DNA of 64,000 nucleotides from Eopsaltria australis (GCA_034509425.1 JAVTVJ010001355.1:479525-543524); one strand, 5' to 3'. Shown: positions 60,301 to 64,000, numbered from the stretch's first letter. The notes: generated by a model not told the origin, from the sequence alone. Program-made: numbers and translations.

Positions 60301-63300
60301 GAAGATGATGTCAGGAAAGCCTCAGCTGGAGATGAATCTGGTGAGGGACAAGAAGGGCAAGAAGAAGGGTTTCCACACAGGAGGAGACAGGGAGAGGTGG
60401 GTTTGCTGTGGAATAGGCGGAGGCCCTGGTGACAAAGGACATGGAGAAGGTCAGGGAGCTCAGTGCCACCTTCACCTTGCTCTTTACTGGTAAAATTGGC
60501 CTTCACCAGCCCTACATCCCCTAGACCCTGGTGAGGTCTGGACCAAGGGAGTCTTACCCTTGGTGGAGAATTGGGAAACATCTAAACAAGCTGGACGTGC
60601 ATTTAAACAAGCTGGACGCCCCGGGCTCCAGGTGGAATTATTGCCCCGGTCTTGGGCTCCCAAGTCCAGCAGGGCATCTCAGAGATGATCAATGGGCAAG
60701 GAGAGGCAGGGGGAGCTGGGGGAGGTCAGGCTGGAGAGGAGAAGGCTCAGGATCTCTCAGCATGTGTGCAAACACCTGATGGGGGATGTGGGGAGAAGGG
60801 GCCAGGCTCTGCTCTGGTGCCCCGTGACAGGGGTTGGAGTTGGCAGTGTCCGAAGCTCCTGGCAGCCTCAGCTGTCCTGCGCTGCCCTGGGATGTGTTTG
60901 TAGAATTCCAGGCAGCCCAGAGCAGGTTCTCCCTTACAAAGGGGCTGCAATTCAGATGATTTTTGTTCTGCTGCCGGGTTGGGATGAGGAGCTGGTGAGG
61001 CGCTGTACAATGTGCTAAATGCCCTCATAAAGAGCAATAATTGCCTTGATTGCCCATTGTTCCGTGGCCGGCAGGAGCGTGGGACCCTGCGTGAGAGCTT
61101 TGCAGAGCTGCCAAATCGCTTCCTCCGAGCCGGGAATGCCCCGGCAGCAGTGGGATCACATCTGCACGGAAACATCCCCGCGGTCCGGGAGCATCTCTGA
61201 GCGCCCAGGTTATACCCACCAGCCTTTCTCTGGTTTTTAAGGAGAGGAGCCCTTTGATGTGTGCTTTGTCAGAGGATTTTCCTGCCGCTGGCGGTGTCGG
61301 TTCCCGTGGCACGATTCCAAACCGCACGCTCAGGATCCGCTGCTGCCTTTGGCGAGGCACCCGCAGCTATAGGAGCACTCCTGAATCCCAGCCAGTGCAG
61401 AAACTTGGCCTCAGCTCTTCCCCATCCTGAACAATTAGATTTCCCAAACAGCGGGTAGTTGTAGTTGTAGTTGTAGTCGGCTCTGAGAGAAAAAGGGATT
61501 TCTTTTTATTTAACAATACAAAAAAAGAAGGTAGAACAATTTTTCCAGTGTAATCCTCTTGCTGCCTGCCCTGCCTCGAGGTTTGTCCTTCTCTCTCAGC
61601 CCCGACGTGGAGGCTGGAGTGTCTGATCCTCCAAAATCTTGGTGCCTGCAGCTGGTGCATGTAACTGAGCTCCCTGCAGTAGTGCCAGAGGACTCGCTGC
61701 CTAAAGGAACAGGGAAGGACTCCCCTGGAAGCTGAGTGTCCCCCAGAATTGCATGTTACATTTGAATGAGGAGTGATTCGGGATCACCTGCCTGGTGCAG
61801 GTGTGGGCTGGGCACACCGAGCCTTTCCAGGTTGTTGGCACAACAACACAGAGAAGAGCAAGTCATGCTGGAAGAGGAGGAGGAGGAGGATCTGGGATGC
61901 TCAGGCAGCTGCAGGGCTGTGCCCCCTGCATCCCTCAGTCCTTCCTTCCAAAATACAGCCCCAGTTTGCTCCACATGGATGCTGTTCCCTCCATGGGGCT
62001 GGGGGGAGCTGCAGTGCCCTCTCCAAATGAATGCAGGGACAGGGATGAACGGGTGGTGCGTATTTCTCACGTGTTCTATCTGAATCTGCCCGTGGCTGCT
62101 GATCCTGGGTGCGGGGTCTGTCAGAGGGTCCACATCTCAGGGTCATTGCCACAGAGCAGTGGGATGGCACGCTCAGTGCTGAAGGGTTGTGTTCCCTCTG
62201 AGATGCTCTGGGTGACTGAAAATGAAGAGTTCACTCTGTCCTGGCTGAGACAGCAGCAGACACTCCCTGGGGCACTTTCTCACAGTGCAGCAGGGGTTTG
62301 TTTTCTACAATTTTTTTCCTTCGTTTTAGCCTAACAATGTCCTCCTGCCTCCTGTGCCTCATTCCTCCTCTCTCCTTATTGACTGGGTCAAGCAGCTCAG
62401 GTACAAGCCTAGCTGTAATCAGAATAAATGCTGTGCTGCAGCCAGGGAGCATTTTACTGCCTCACTTTGGGTATTATCCTTTCATTCTGCTTTTTTTTCC
62501 CAGAGGGAAGGCAGGAGCTCAGATTTCTGTAGGATCAACCTTTTTTGCATTCTGACAAGTTAATCAGAAGTCAGGGTACTAAATGAGCAATCAGCTGAAA
62601 TGTGCTGAATCACTGTCACCTTTAGTCTGCATTCATAGACAGCGTTTTCCTTTTTTAGCTTCGCCTTCCATTGAATCTGCAATTTCTCTCTCTGTTTGCC
62701 TTAAAAGACTCATTAGTCTGACTCAGGCAGAGACAGCCAGGGACCAGTGCTGCTCTCTGGGCTGGCAGGAAAGACCCTGCTGGTTCCATACTCCCATGTC
62801 TCCTGTTCCTCTGAGGGGTTTTTCACCCTGGAATTGTTGTTACCTGCTAGAATTAAGCTAAGTAAGAGTTTTCCTGCTGAAAATTCAAGGTAAAGCAGGT
62901 AGTAGTGGCTGCCAATCTTTGCAGCACTGCTGGGAATGCACTGGCAAACAGCATCTGAGTCACTGGGAAATTGGTTTTCATTAGTTGTCCTTTAGTTTTG
63001 GGTGGGTTTGGTGCTTTTTTTTTCATTTGGAATACAGGAGAGCAGAAAGCTGTTAAATCCACAGTGATAAATCTGGCTTTTCATAAGAAGAGCTGCTCCT
63101 AATCAGCAGCTTCAAGCAGGAATTACCATAATTATGTGGGAAGAAATGCAGTGGGGAGAATTCCATTTCAAGGCACCTTCCTTCAAGGTGTGCACTCAGG
63201 AGCCTCCTGTGCAGGTGGAGCTGCTGTGAGGCCCCAGCCAGGGAATCGCTGCTCCCACCTTGGAGAGAGGTCTGGGAGGAGGGAGCCTTGAGTGATGGCT

Positions 63301-63801
63301 GGCAGGGAAGTGCACCTGGAGTGAAGCTCCCAGGCTCCAGAGAGCATCCCAGAGTGTCAGGCTCTAATGGATCTCTCTGTTTATGGGATGCGCTCTGTTC
63401 ATTGCTGAACATCTCGAAGCCAACAAGCTTCAACTTGCAAATAAGCTCTGGAAAGAGGCTTAAACTGCTTGTACACTGAAGCAGAGCAATCCACCATGCA
63501 ATGGAACTGGGGATGGATGAACTTCATAAATACTATCAGCCATACAGCAGCTTGCATGGTTTTTTTCCCCTCCCTCATGGCTTTGACACTCTCCTCACAG
63601 AATTTCCTACGCTGCCAGAACAACAAGACAAACTACAACCTGGTGTGTGAGACACTTCAGTTCCTGGACTGCATCTGTGGCAGCACAACTGGGGGACTTG
63701 GACTTCTGGGCCTGTATATAAACGAGAAGAACGTGGCACTGATCAACCAGACGCTGGAGAGTCTGACTGAGTACTGCCAGGGGCCCTGCCACGAGAACCA
63801 G
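152..63801 (+). CDS. ITPR1: Type 1 inositol 1,4,5-trisphosphate receptor, central part (28 exons; both ends outside the window)
   Basis: ITPR1 is the tetrameric Ca2+-release channel of the endoplasmic reticulum, opened by IP3 and modulated by Ca2+, ATP, calmodulin and kinases. The 28 exons join with consistent phases and GT-AG borders into 1,387 complete codons without a stop. They encode the central regulatory solenoid, including the conserved RIH-type segment (exons 26-28) and the start of the RIH-associated domain (exon 47). The IP3-binding core and the pore are outside the window. Type 1, not 2 or 3, is indicated by the two RRxS kinase sites (ARRDSV, GRRESL), by the SII alternative region, and by near identity to mammalian ITPR1 as remembered. 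Exon numbers used below assume that SII is exons 40-42, as in human; the count then fits exactly, with exon 23 (SIII) not found. Differences from mammals include a changed caspase-3 site and an apparent short insertion in exon 26. Promoter, start codon, stop codon and polyA site lie outside. Confidence 0.97.
1700..1894 (+). mobile_element. CR1 LINE 3' fragment
   Basis: The fragment shows the conserved CR1 3' segment (agagaagctgtggctgcccc, then caaaccattc) and ends in the CR1-type terminal octamer-like attctgtgat. It has the same orientation as the gene. It is 5'-truncated, which is usual for avian CR1. Confidence 0.8.
2035..2990. repeat. Nested AT-rich satellite
   Basis: The sequence is built from tatataaa/atataaat words. 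Between about 2330 and 2760 a unit of roughly 125 bases recurs, marked by the near-palindrome ataagcttcaagcttat and by atataaatccatataaag. From about 2759 to 2940 a 28-base sub-unit (tataaagcatatataaatcc plus 8 more bases) is tandemly amplified about six times. Open frames seen here on the minus strand are repeat artefacts. Confidence 0.9.
3055..3306 (+). CDS. ITPR1: ITPR1 exon 20
   Basis: The acceptor is ccccctgcag and the donor gtgagt. The first base completes the Arg codon of exon 19; the last two bases are GA of an Asp codon. The translation runs from [16 protein letters not shown] to [10 protein letters not shown]. The 84 residues are nearly identical to mammalian ITPR1 ([16 protein letters not shown]), with Ser to Ala the only change I notice in that motif. 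Confidence 0.97.
3376..4150. repeat. Minisatellite, unit about 110 bases, about seven copies
   Basis: Each unit carries aaatcaaacaccccaaaatg, then gtgttgctgggatggcagtg, then ggttttaaggcaacatccta, and an atttacacag-like end. Some copies are shortened (for example near 3980), so the array is irregular. Confidence 0.9.
4144..4244 (+). mobile_element. CR1 LINE 3' end, short fragment
   Basis: The sequence gatcttgaaggtctcttcca followed by gtgattctgtgatt is the extreme CR1 3' end, in gene orientation. It begins immediately where the minisatellite stops. Confidence 0.65.
4370..4580 (-). mobile_element. CR1 LINE 3' fragment, divergent
   Basis: Read on the + strand it has the reverse-complement CR1 pattern: ttggaaaagatgttcaagct, then cactgagccttgtccccaag, then ctaaacctcccc. 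It is more diverged than the other copies. Confidence 0.6.
5578..5719 (+). CDS. ITPR1: ITPR1 exon 21
   Basis: The acceptor follows a long T-rich tract (tttcccctcttcag); the donor is gtagtt. The first base completes Asp, giving (D)[20 protein letters not shown], and the exon ends KNKLTFE in phase 0. The segment [20 protein letters not shown] is as in mammals. Confidence 0.96.
5720..6668 (+). other. Intron 21-22
   Basis: A 0.95-kb AT-rich intron with a short A-run near 6186. I see no repeat family, exon or RNA gene in it. Confidence 0.75.
6669..6822 (+). CDS. ITPR1: ITPR1 exon 22
   Basis: The acceptor is tttggtag and the donor gtaagg. The translation runs from [20 protein letters not shown] to [11 protein letters not shown], and the last base opens a Gly codon. 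The hydrophobic helix [14 protein letters not shown] is typical of the solenoid. In mammals the optional SIII exon follows this one. Confidence 0.96.
6823..7657 (+). other. Intron 22-24 (position of mammalian SIII exon 23)
   Basis: Two thirds of this 835-base intron is an antisense CR1. I searched the rest by eye for a 27-base exon encoding an NNDVEKLKS-like peptide flanked by AG and GT and did not find one. Exon 22 joins exon 24 in frame directly. Confidence 0.7.
6886..7432 (-). mobile_element. CR1 LINE fragment, the longest in the window
   Basis: From left to right it shows reverse-complement CR1 landmarks: aaggcacccacaaggatcat, ccctaaaatccaacctaaac, tgaacagaccaaagtgatct, gtagcctcctttgggtgctc, and gacttgaggtgaggctgtcc. 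About 550 bases are retained. Confidence 0.75.
7658..7845 (+). CDS. ITPR1: ITPR1 exon 24
   Basis: The acceptor is cctctctgaag and the donor gtattt. The first two bases complete Gly, giving (G)[18 protein letters not shown], then [19 protein letters not shown], ending KIIEILQ in phase 0. The segment is glycine/proline-rich in the middle and acidic near [11 protein letters not shown]. Confidence 0.96.
7846..9371 (+). other. Intron 24-25
   Basis: The intron holds one antisense CR1 (9043-9255). The 8100-9000 part is GC-rich and has long open frames on both strands (up to about 290 codons). None resembles a known protein or has exon-like borders, so I treat them as chance. Confidence 0.75.
9043..9255 (-). 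mobile_element. CR1 LINE 3' fragment
   Basis: A well-preserved reverse-complement CR1 end: ggatggtttgggttgggaag, accttaaagcccatcc, ccatggcagggacacctccc, cagccacagcttctctgggc. Confidence 0.9.
9372..9510 (+). CDS. ITPR1: ITPR1 exon 25
   Basis: The acceptor is gtatcatcag and the donor gtgggt. The translation is [20 protein letters not shown], then [20 protein letters not shown], ending NVP with one base of the next Gly. The Ser-rich linker differs from mammals at several positions, consistent with a disordered loop. Confidence 0.95.
9688..9760 (+). CDS. ITPR1: ITPR1 exon 26, apparently extended
   Basis: The acceptor is ttattttctcag. The translation is (G)[17 protein letters not shown], then RKVSLH, then the first two bases (AG) of a Ser codon completed in exon 27. 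In mammalian ITPR1 as I remember it, GIFGG is followed directly by SEENTP. Here the base after that point is not a GT donor (AAGGAAAG). The phase-compatible GT donor I find nearby is gtgcta at 9761, which adds six residues. Using the internal GT at 9747 would bring a TGA at the exon 27 junction. The borders are inferred, not confirmed by cDNA. Confidence 0.85.
9761..10167 (+). other. Intron 26-27
   Basis: A 407-base intron in which I see nothing except splice signals. Confidence 0.8.
10168..10333 (+). CDS. ITPR1: ITPR1 exon 27
   Basis: The acceptor is tgtgtttccag and the donor gtaggt. The first base completes Ser, then [20 protein letters not shown], and [20 protein letters not shown], ending VLQAFKQ in phase 0. 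This is the most conserved core of the RIH (RYR and IP3R homology) domain and looks identical to mammals. Confidence 0.98.
10434..10604 (+). CDS. ITPR1: ITPR1 exon 28
   Basis: The intron before it is only 100 bases. The acceptor is ccctctaag and the donor gtaatt. The translation runs from [20 protein letters not shown] through [20 protein letters not shown] to GENEHKKKE. The charged tail starts the variable linker that continues in exon 29. Confidence 0.97.
10605..11500 (+). other. Intron 28-29
   Basis: A 0.9-kb intron in which I see no repeat family, exon or RNA gene. Confidence 0.75.
11501..11566 (+). CDS. ITPR1: ITPR1 exon 29
   Basis: A small 66-base exon with acceptor ttttatcctcag and donor gtaaaa, in phase 0 at both ends. 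It encodes [20 protein letters not shown] plus KE. Its first half is the variable linker; YNYRVVKE is conserved. Confidence 0.96.
11567..12274 (+). other. Intron 29-30
   Basis: The intron contains a short antisense CR1 start (12046-12120). Nothing else is recognised. Confidence 0.75.
12046..12120 (-). mobile_element. CR1-like fragment
   Basis: The sequence gcacagaatctcagaactgt followed by cacaaggatcatccgagtcc matches the reverse complement of a CR1 3' end. Similarity fades after about 75 bases. Confidence 0.55.
12275..12412 (+). CDS. ITPR1: ITPR1 exon 30
   Basis: The acceptor is tctctcctgcag and the donor gtgggg, phase 0 at both ends. The translation is [20 protein letters not shown], then [20 protein letters not shown], ending QIPYEK. 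The basic patch RKSRKQQQR is kept. Confidence 0.97.
12413..14335 (+). other. Intron 30-31
   Basis: The intron holds a GC-rich 23-base minisatellite (12930-13352). I see no exon or RNA gene in the remainder. Confidence 0.8.
12930..13352. repeat. 23-base minisatellite, about 18 copies
   Basis: The unit is GGAGCCCAGTGGGGACTGGG followed by TTT. Copies alternate between cagtgggg and cactgggg variants. Because 23 is not a multiple of three and the unit lacks stops, several frames on both strands stay open for 60-200 codons; these are artefacts. Confidence 0.95.
14336..14461 (+). CDS. ITPR1: ITPR1 exon 31
   Basis: The acceptor is gcaatcccag and the donor gtaaga, phase 0. The translation is [20 protein letters not shown], then [20 protein letters not shown], ending PG. 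It is nearly identical to mammals. Confidence 0.97.
14462..14801 (+). other. Intron 31-32
   Basis: A 340-base intron with a strong T/C tract before the acceptor and nothing else recognised. Confidence 0.8.
14802..15002 (+). CDS. ITPR1: ITPR1 exon 32
   Basis: The acceptor is cctccatcag and the donor gtgaga, phase 0. The translation runs from [20 protein letters not shown] through [20 protein letters not shown] to [11 protein letters not shown] second GT (gtaatg) lies 12 bases upstream in the same phase; using it would drop VMAE. Confidence 0.97.
15003..16646 (+). other. Intron 32-33
   Basis: The intron holds an antisense CR1 with an internal gap (15390-15650). The rest is unremarkable GC-moderate sequence. 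Confidence 0.75.
15390..15650 (-). mobile_element. CR1 LINE 3' fragment with internal deletion
   Basis: The fragment shows ccatcccagggtgctccaag, cagccacagcttctctgggc, cattcccccttgtcctctct and tacaagcccttgtaaa, all reverse-complement CR1 landmarks. The segment between catagaa and the first landmark is shortened. Confidence 0.8.
16647..16898 (+). CDS. ITPR1: ITPR1 exon 33
   Basis: The acceptor is ttgccccacag and the donor gtgagg, phase 0. The 84 residues begin [20 protein letters not shown], contain [20 protein letters not shown], and end VTHEDCIPE. Confidence 0.98.
16899..17432 (+). other. Intron 33-34
   Basis: A 534-base intron in which no repeat, exon or RNA gene is seen. Confidence 0.8.
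17433..17558 (+). CDS. ITPR1: ITPR1 exon 34
   Basis: The acceptor is ctctgcttttag and the donor gtaatg, phase 0. The translation is [20 protein letters not shown], then [20 protein letters not shown], ending CR, as in mammals. Confidence 0.98.
17559..18258 (+). other. Intron 34-35
   Basis: A 0.7-kb intron with an A-run at about 17763-17776. Nothing else is recognised. Confidence 0.8.
18259..18387 (+). CDS. ITPR1: ITPR1 exon 35
   Basis: The acceptor is tttgtgctgcag and the donor gtgagg, phase 0. The translation is [20 protein letters not shown], then [20 protein letters not shown], ending TLQ. Confidence 0.98.
18659..18735 (-). mobile_element. CR1 LINE extreme 3' end
   Basis: Reverse-complement CR1: atagaatcccagcatggttt, gggttggaagggaccttaaa, then ccatgggcatcac. 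Only about 75 bases remain. Confidence 0.8.
21150..21540. repeat. 43-52-base minisatellite, about eight copies, abutting exon 36
   Basis: Units contain gtcagctcagccctggtgtc, then actgagagtgtgactgtgct, with a variable gggatgg/ggctgg insert. A degenerate last copy (gtcagcccagccctggtggc) ends about 25 bases before the acceptor AG at 21558-21559. Confidence 0.9.
21560..21680 (+). CDS. ITPR1: ITPR1 exon 36
   Basis: The acceptor has a short pyrimidine tract (gtgcttgccttgcag); the donor is gtaagg. The translation is [20 protein letters not shown], then [20 protein letters not shown], plus one base of Ala. The Asn to Thr change in YHCTW matches what I remember of type 2, but the flanks are type 1. 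Confidence 0.97.
21940..22220 (-). mobile_element. CR1 LINE 3' fragment
   Basis: Reverse-complement CR1: ttggaaaagccctccaggat, catcaagtccaagctgtgcc, ttccatgaagaaattcctcc. It is of a different, older-looking subfamily from the copies with ggtttgggttgg. Confidence 0.75.
22395..22645 (-). mobile_element. CR1 LINE 3' fragment
   Basis: Reverse-complement CR1: aggttggaaaagatctcttg, gttgtcaagtccagctgtca, caccacatccacaggtgttt, then ccaatctaaacc. It is similar in type to the copy 200 bases upstream. Confidence 0.7.
22758..22942 (+). CDS. ITPR1: ITPR1 exon 37 (calmodulin-binding region and first PKA site)
   Basis: The acceptor is gccttttgcag and the donor gtgcct. The first two bases complete Ala: (A)[18 protein letters not shown], then [20 protein letters not shown], then [19 protein letters not shown]. 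In mammals the helix around this tryptophan (TAMNW) binds Ca2+-calmodulin, and the serine in ARRDSV is one of the two PKA sites. Both are present here. LSARN of mammals is MTARN. Confidence 0.97.
22943..23906 (+). other. Intron 37-38
   Basis: The intron is dominated by a 14-base minisatellite (23209-23578). Nothing else is recognised. Confidence 0.8.
23209..23578. repeat. 14-base minisatellite, about 26 copies
   Basis: The unit is GGGGCAGTGGCCAT. Variants ending ccatagggca and a cataagggagtagc variant recur at fixed spacing (near 23247 and 23316), so the array has a higher-order structure of several units. The minus-strand open frames rich in Ala-Thr-Pro-Trp come from this repeat. Confidence 0.95.
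23907..24055 (+). CDS. ITPR1: ITPR1 exon 38
   Basis: The acceptor is gtttcccag and the donor gtaagt. The translation is [20 protein letters not shown], then [20 protein letters not shown], ending GGFIC plus AA of the next Lys. Confidence 0.98.
24056..24906 (+). other. Intron 38-39
   Basis: A 0.85-kb intron in which no repeat family, exon or RNA gene is seen. Confidence 0.75.
24907..25018 (+). CDS. ITPR1: ITPR1 exon 39 (upstream flank of SII)
   Basis: The acceptor is ttttttttttcag and the donor gtaagg. The first base completes Lys: (K)[18 protein letters not shown], then [19 protein letters not shown], ending in phase 0. When the SII exons are skipped, the terminal GYGEK joins the first Gly of exon 43 to form GYGEKG, the GxGxxG motif described as the extra ATP site of the SII-minus receptor in mammals. 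Confidence 0.98.
25019..28347 (+). other. Intron 39-40
   Basis: A 3.3-kb intron with one antisense CR1 (27215-27405). The end before exon 40 is strongly pyrimidine-rich. No other gene is seen. Confidence 0.75.
27215..27405 (-). mobile_element. CR1 LINE 3' fragment
   Basis: Reverse-complement CR1: gcttgggagggaccttaaag, ccaacctggccttgaaccct, ggggcagccacagcttctct, gagaaggatttattcctaag. Confidence 0.85.
28348..28374 (+). CDS. ITPR1: ITPR1 exon 40, first half of SII segment A (microexon)
   Basis: A 27-base alternative exon encoding ITIELDNAE in phase 0, preceded by a long C/T tract ending cccggcag and followed by the weak donor gttttaat. The mammalian counterpart is about LISIDELDNAE, so this form is about two residues shorter. 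In mammals SII-containing receptors are neuronal. It is too short for ordinary ORF calling; I identified it by peptide similarity, correct phase and order. Real use depends on cDNA support because the donor is poor. Confidence 0.82.
28781..28937. repeat. Short tandem repeat, unit about 48-56 bases, three copies
   Basis: Each copy holds gaaggtgggtgcaggtg and gggcaggtccttgtgcagag. Confidence 0.9.
32095..33160. repeat. Minisatellite, unit about 64 bases, about sixteen copies
   Basis: A typical unit reads cccccaagcctgatcccaca, ccactgtttcattttccagc, ctgaaatggggctgctctgc, tgctt. Nearly every unit contains (t)ttcattttccag, a good match to a 3' splice site (pyrimidine tract plus CAG). Some units have an extra gcagctctgcttc segment. 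Confidence 0.93.
36878..37085 (-). mobile_element. CR1 LINE 3' fragment
   Basis: Reverse-complement CR1: aatcccagaatggtttgggt, tgggaggggtcctaaagctc, caggcagggacaccttccac, then a divergent end. Confidence 0.85.
38412..38447 (+). CDS. ITPR1: ITPR1 exon 41, second half of SII segment A (microexon)
   Basis: A 36-base alternative exon encoding [12 protein letters not shown], phase 0 at both ends. The acceptor is tttcaactag with a branch-point-like TGACTAAT at 38378-38385; the donor is gtgtgt. It matches the mammalian segment LPPAPDSENATE, or LPQAPEAENSTE in rodents (from memory). With exon 40 it makes a 21-residue segment A, against about 23 in mammals. Confidence 0.9.
38448..39951 (+). other. 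Intron 41-42
   Basis: A 1.5-kb intron in which no repeat family or gene is seen. Confidence 0.75.
39949..39954 (+). promoter_or_regulatory. ITPR1: CAGCAG tandem 3' splice site (NAGNAG)
   Basis: The sequence reads gcacgtgCAGCAG|GAG. Splicing after the first AG includes one extra Gln codon; splicing after the second omits it. This accounts for the one-residue optional SII segment B known from mammals, without a separate exon. Confidence 0.85.
39952..40002 (+). CDS. ITPR1: ITPR1 exon 42, SII segments B and C
   Basis: A 51-base exon (48 if the second acceptor is used), with donor gtatgt. It encodes Q (segment B) followed by [16 protein letters not shown] (segment C, 16 residues, the mammalian length). 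The mammalian form is ELEPSPPLRQLEDHKR; the C-terminal RQLEDH is identical. Phase 0 at both ends. Confidence 0.93.
40003..43575 (+). other. Intron 42-43
   Basis: The intron holds an unclassified segment at about 41060-41430 that may be a solitary LTR, and a 24-base tandem repeat (42958-43075) near the 3' end. No gene is seen. Confidence 0.7.
42958..43075. repeat. 24-base tandem repeat, about five copies
   Basis: The unit is about gggaacaaagagtcaggatc plus caga. It ends in a CpG-containing stretch (cgggatcgctcggtttccgc). Confidence 0.85.
43576..43708 (+). CDS. ITPR1: ITPR1 exon 43 (second PKA site; downstream flank of SII)
   Basis: The acceptor is ctgcacgcag and the donor gtagga. The translation is [20 protein letters not shown], then [20 protein letters not shown], then AGPG plus one base of Gly. 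The serine in GRRESL is the second PKA/PKG site of mammalian ITPR1. The exon is very GC-rich (codons such as GCC GGC CGG). Its 3' end and donor are the source of the tandem repeat downstream. Confidence 0.97.
43665..44525. repeat. Tandem duplication of exon 43 3' end plus donor, unit about 160-190 bases
   Basis: The unit starts in the exon (gggcccctgtccgccagcag, ctccggcaaggccggcccgg), crosses the donor (gaggtaggacacgctctgct) and continues through cctacagctgaaattggggt and cttcatggttctgtc. Four further copies keep a GT donor at 43876, 44035, 44224 and 44391; a partial copy ends near 44525. The exon-derived part is diverging. Confidence 0.92.
43709..44982 (+). other. Intron 43-44
   Basis: The first 800 bases are the exon 43 donor duplication; an antisense CR1 (44838-44935) stands 47 bases before the next exon. 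Confidence 0.85.
44838..44935 (-). mobile_element. CR1 LINE 3' fragment close to exon 44
   Basis: Reverse-complement CR1: agaatctcagaatgatttgg, gttggaaggaaccttaaagc, then gtccagcctggccttg. A short catgattctcatgatcctca repeat lies between it and the acceptor. Confidence 0.85.
44983..45173 (+). CDS. ITPR1: ITPR1 exon 44
   Basis: The acceptor is atcaccttcacag and the donor gtaggg. The first two bases complete Gly: (G)[18 protein letters not shown], then [20 protein letters not shown], ending [10 protein letters not shown]. Across the exon 43-44 junction the sequence GGGSSG keeps the GxGxxG pattern of the ATP site that mammals have in a longer glycine run. Confidence 0.97.
47051..47165. repeat. 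Two-copy tandem duplication, about 57 bases
   Basis: Both copies contain gtcagtacaa, ctccattggggacaacacca or its variant, and ggctttaga. Confidence 0.85.
51289..51421. repeat. 44-base tandem repeat, three copies
   Basis: The unit contains gcactgtgaggaatccttca, then gaacagcccagccccactga; gaggaatcctt recurs at 44-base spacing. Confidence 0.9.
52262..52490. repeat. 27-base minisatellite, about eight copies
   Basis: The unit is about gggatatgggatccctgctc plus ctgccat. Being a multiple of three, it keeps frames open on both strands. It follows a T-run at about 52186. Confidence 0.92.
53249..53265. repeat. GA microsatellite
   Basis: A short run of gagagagagagagaga. Confidence 0.85.
55926..56235 (-). 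mobile_element. CR1 LINE 3' fragment
   Basis: Reverse-complement CR1: aatgccagaatggttggggt, ccatgggcagggacaccttc, cagccacagcttctctgggc, cattccccttgtcctgtccc. One of the best preserved copies. Confidence 0.9.
57113..57134. repeat. TTG microsatellite
   Basis: About seven ttg units. Confidence 0.85.
58831..59011 (+). CDS. ITPR1: ITPR1 exon 45 (caspase-site region)
   Basis: The acceptor is ttctcttgtag and the donor gtaatc. The translation is [20 protein letters not shown], then [20 protein letters not shown], then [20 protein letters not shown] plus one base of Val. In mammals the corresponding loop is KKKDDEVDRD, with the caspase-3 site DEVD. Here it is [10 protein letters not shown], so the DxxD motif is lost. 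Confidence 0.97.
59012..59592 (+). other. Intron 45-46
   Basis: A 581-base intron in which nothing is recognised beyond splice signals. Confidence 0.8.
59593..59849 (+). CDS. ITPR1: ITPR1 exon 46
   Basis: The acceptor is ctgtgtgttgcag and the donor gtactg. The first two bases complete Val: (V)[18 protein letters not shown], then [20 protein letters not shown], then [20 protein letters not shown], ending CENHNRDLQ. The acidic/Gln-rich linker ([17 protein letters not shown]) is the variable part. Confidence 0.97.
60725..60860 (+). mobile_element. CR1 LINE fragment
   Basis: Sense-orientation CR1 landmarks: ctggagaggagaaggctcag, gatctctcagcatgtgtgca, aacacctgatgggggatgtg, then gccaggctctgctctggtgc. 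Confidence 0.7.
61455..61477. repeat. GTAGTT microsatellite
   Basis: About four hexamer copies. Confidence 0.8.
63601..63801 (+). CDS. ITPR1: ITPR1 exon 47 (start of RIH-associated domain)
   Basis: The acceptor is actctcctcacag and the donor gtaatg, phase 0. The translation is [20 protein letters not shown], then [20 protein letters not shown], ending [15 protein letters not shown]. The GLGLLG motif is the second GxGxxG ATP-type site of mammalian ITPR1. The remaining exons (rest of the domain, membrane channel, C-terminus) lie beyond the window. Confidence 0.98.
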
Positions 63802-64000
63802 GTAATGAATCCAGAGCTGGGAAATGCCTCCCCCTTTCTCCCTGGGCCCCAGCTCTGCTGGACTGCTGCTGTCTCATAACACTGCCCACTTCACTTGCCC
63901 TGCAAGTTTCAGGATTTTTTCCTTTATAAACTCCTCATAGTCAACTTGTCTTTCTCAGGGCTCCCTCTGAGGAGTTGGAACAATCAAAGCAGTGGAAGTG
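63802..64000 (+). other. Start of intron after exon 47
   Basis: 199 bases of intron in which nothing is recognised. Confidence 0.8.

Larger units (their letters stand above)
59850..63600 (+). other. Intron 46-47
   Basis: The intron contains a CR1 body fragment (60725-60860), a CpG-richer stretch (61065-61370), a GTAGTT hexamer repeat and a GGA run (about 61877-61890). No gene is supported. Confidence 0.75.

Noticed and set aside
1..64000. CRISPR array, operon or phage-like system
   Set aside because: The tandem repeats are eukaryotic minisatellites without unique spacers, and all coding signal is spliced ITPR1.

Overview
The window is a stretch of bird nuclear genome. It holds the central part of one large gene, the type 1 inositol 1,4,5-trisphosphate receptor (ITPR1), on the + strand from end to end. 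The vertebrate origin is shown by GT-AG split coding exons whose conceptual translation follows mammalian ITPR1 almost residue for residue. The bird origin is suggested by at least fifteen CR1-type LINE 3' fragments, by compact introns, and by the lack of SINE families typical of mammals. I cannot fix the bird order. No second gene is supported on either strand.

I place 28 coding exons, 4,162 coding bases, which join in one unbroken frame of 1,387 complete codons. By comparison with the mammalian protein as I remember it, they cover roughly residues 670 to 2060 of about 2,750. This is the cytosolic helical/armadillo solenoid between the IP3-binding core (upstream, outside) and the channel domain (downstream, outside). 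Using the human convention in which the SII splice region is exons 40-42, the exons here are 19-22 and 24-47.

Layout: 1-7845, exons 19-24, with an AT-rich satellite in the first intron and a 110-bp minisatellite in the second. 9372-12412, exons 25-30. 14336-18387, exons 31-35. 21560-25018, exons 36-39, with the calmodulin-binding tryptophan and the first PKA site. 28348-40002, the neuronal SII region as three small exons (27, 36 and 48/51 bases) spread over 12 kb of intron. 43576-45173, exons 43-44, with the second PKA site and an ATP-type glycine motif. 58831-63801, exons 45-47, reaching into the RIH-associated domain. The largest intron (45174-58830) has CR1 and minisatellite sequence but no recognised gene.

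Most notable points: the complete SII region, with subsegments A, B and C legible and B explained by a CAGCAG tandem acceptor; loss of the mammalian caspase-3 DEVD site; an apparent six-residue extension of exon 26; tandem copies of the exon 43 donor site within the next intron; a minisatellite carrying about sixteen acceptor-like motifs inside the SII region; and no visible SIII exon. I found no novel multi-gene system. The interest here lies in splicing architecture and in tandem repeats close to splice sites. All comparison with mammals is from memory, without alignment.
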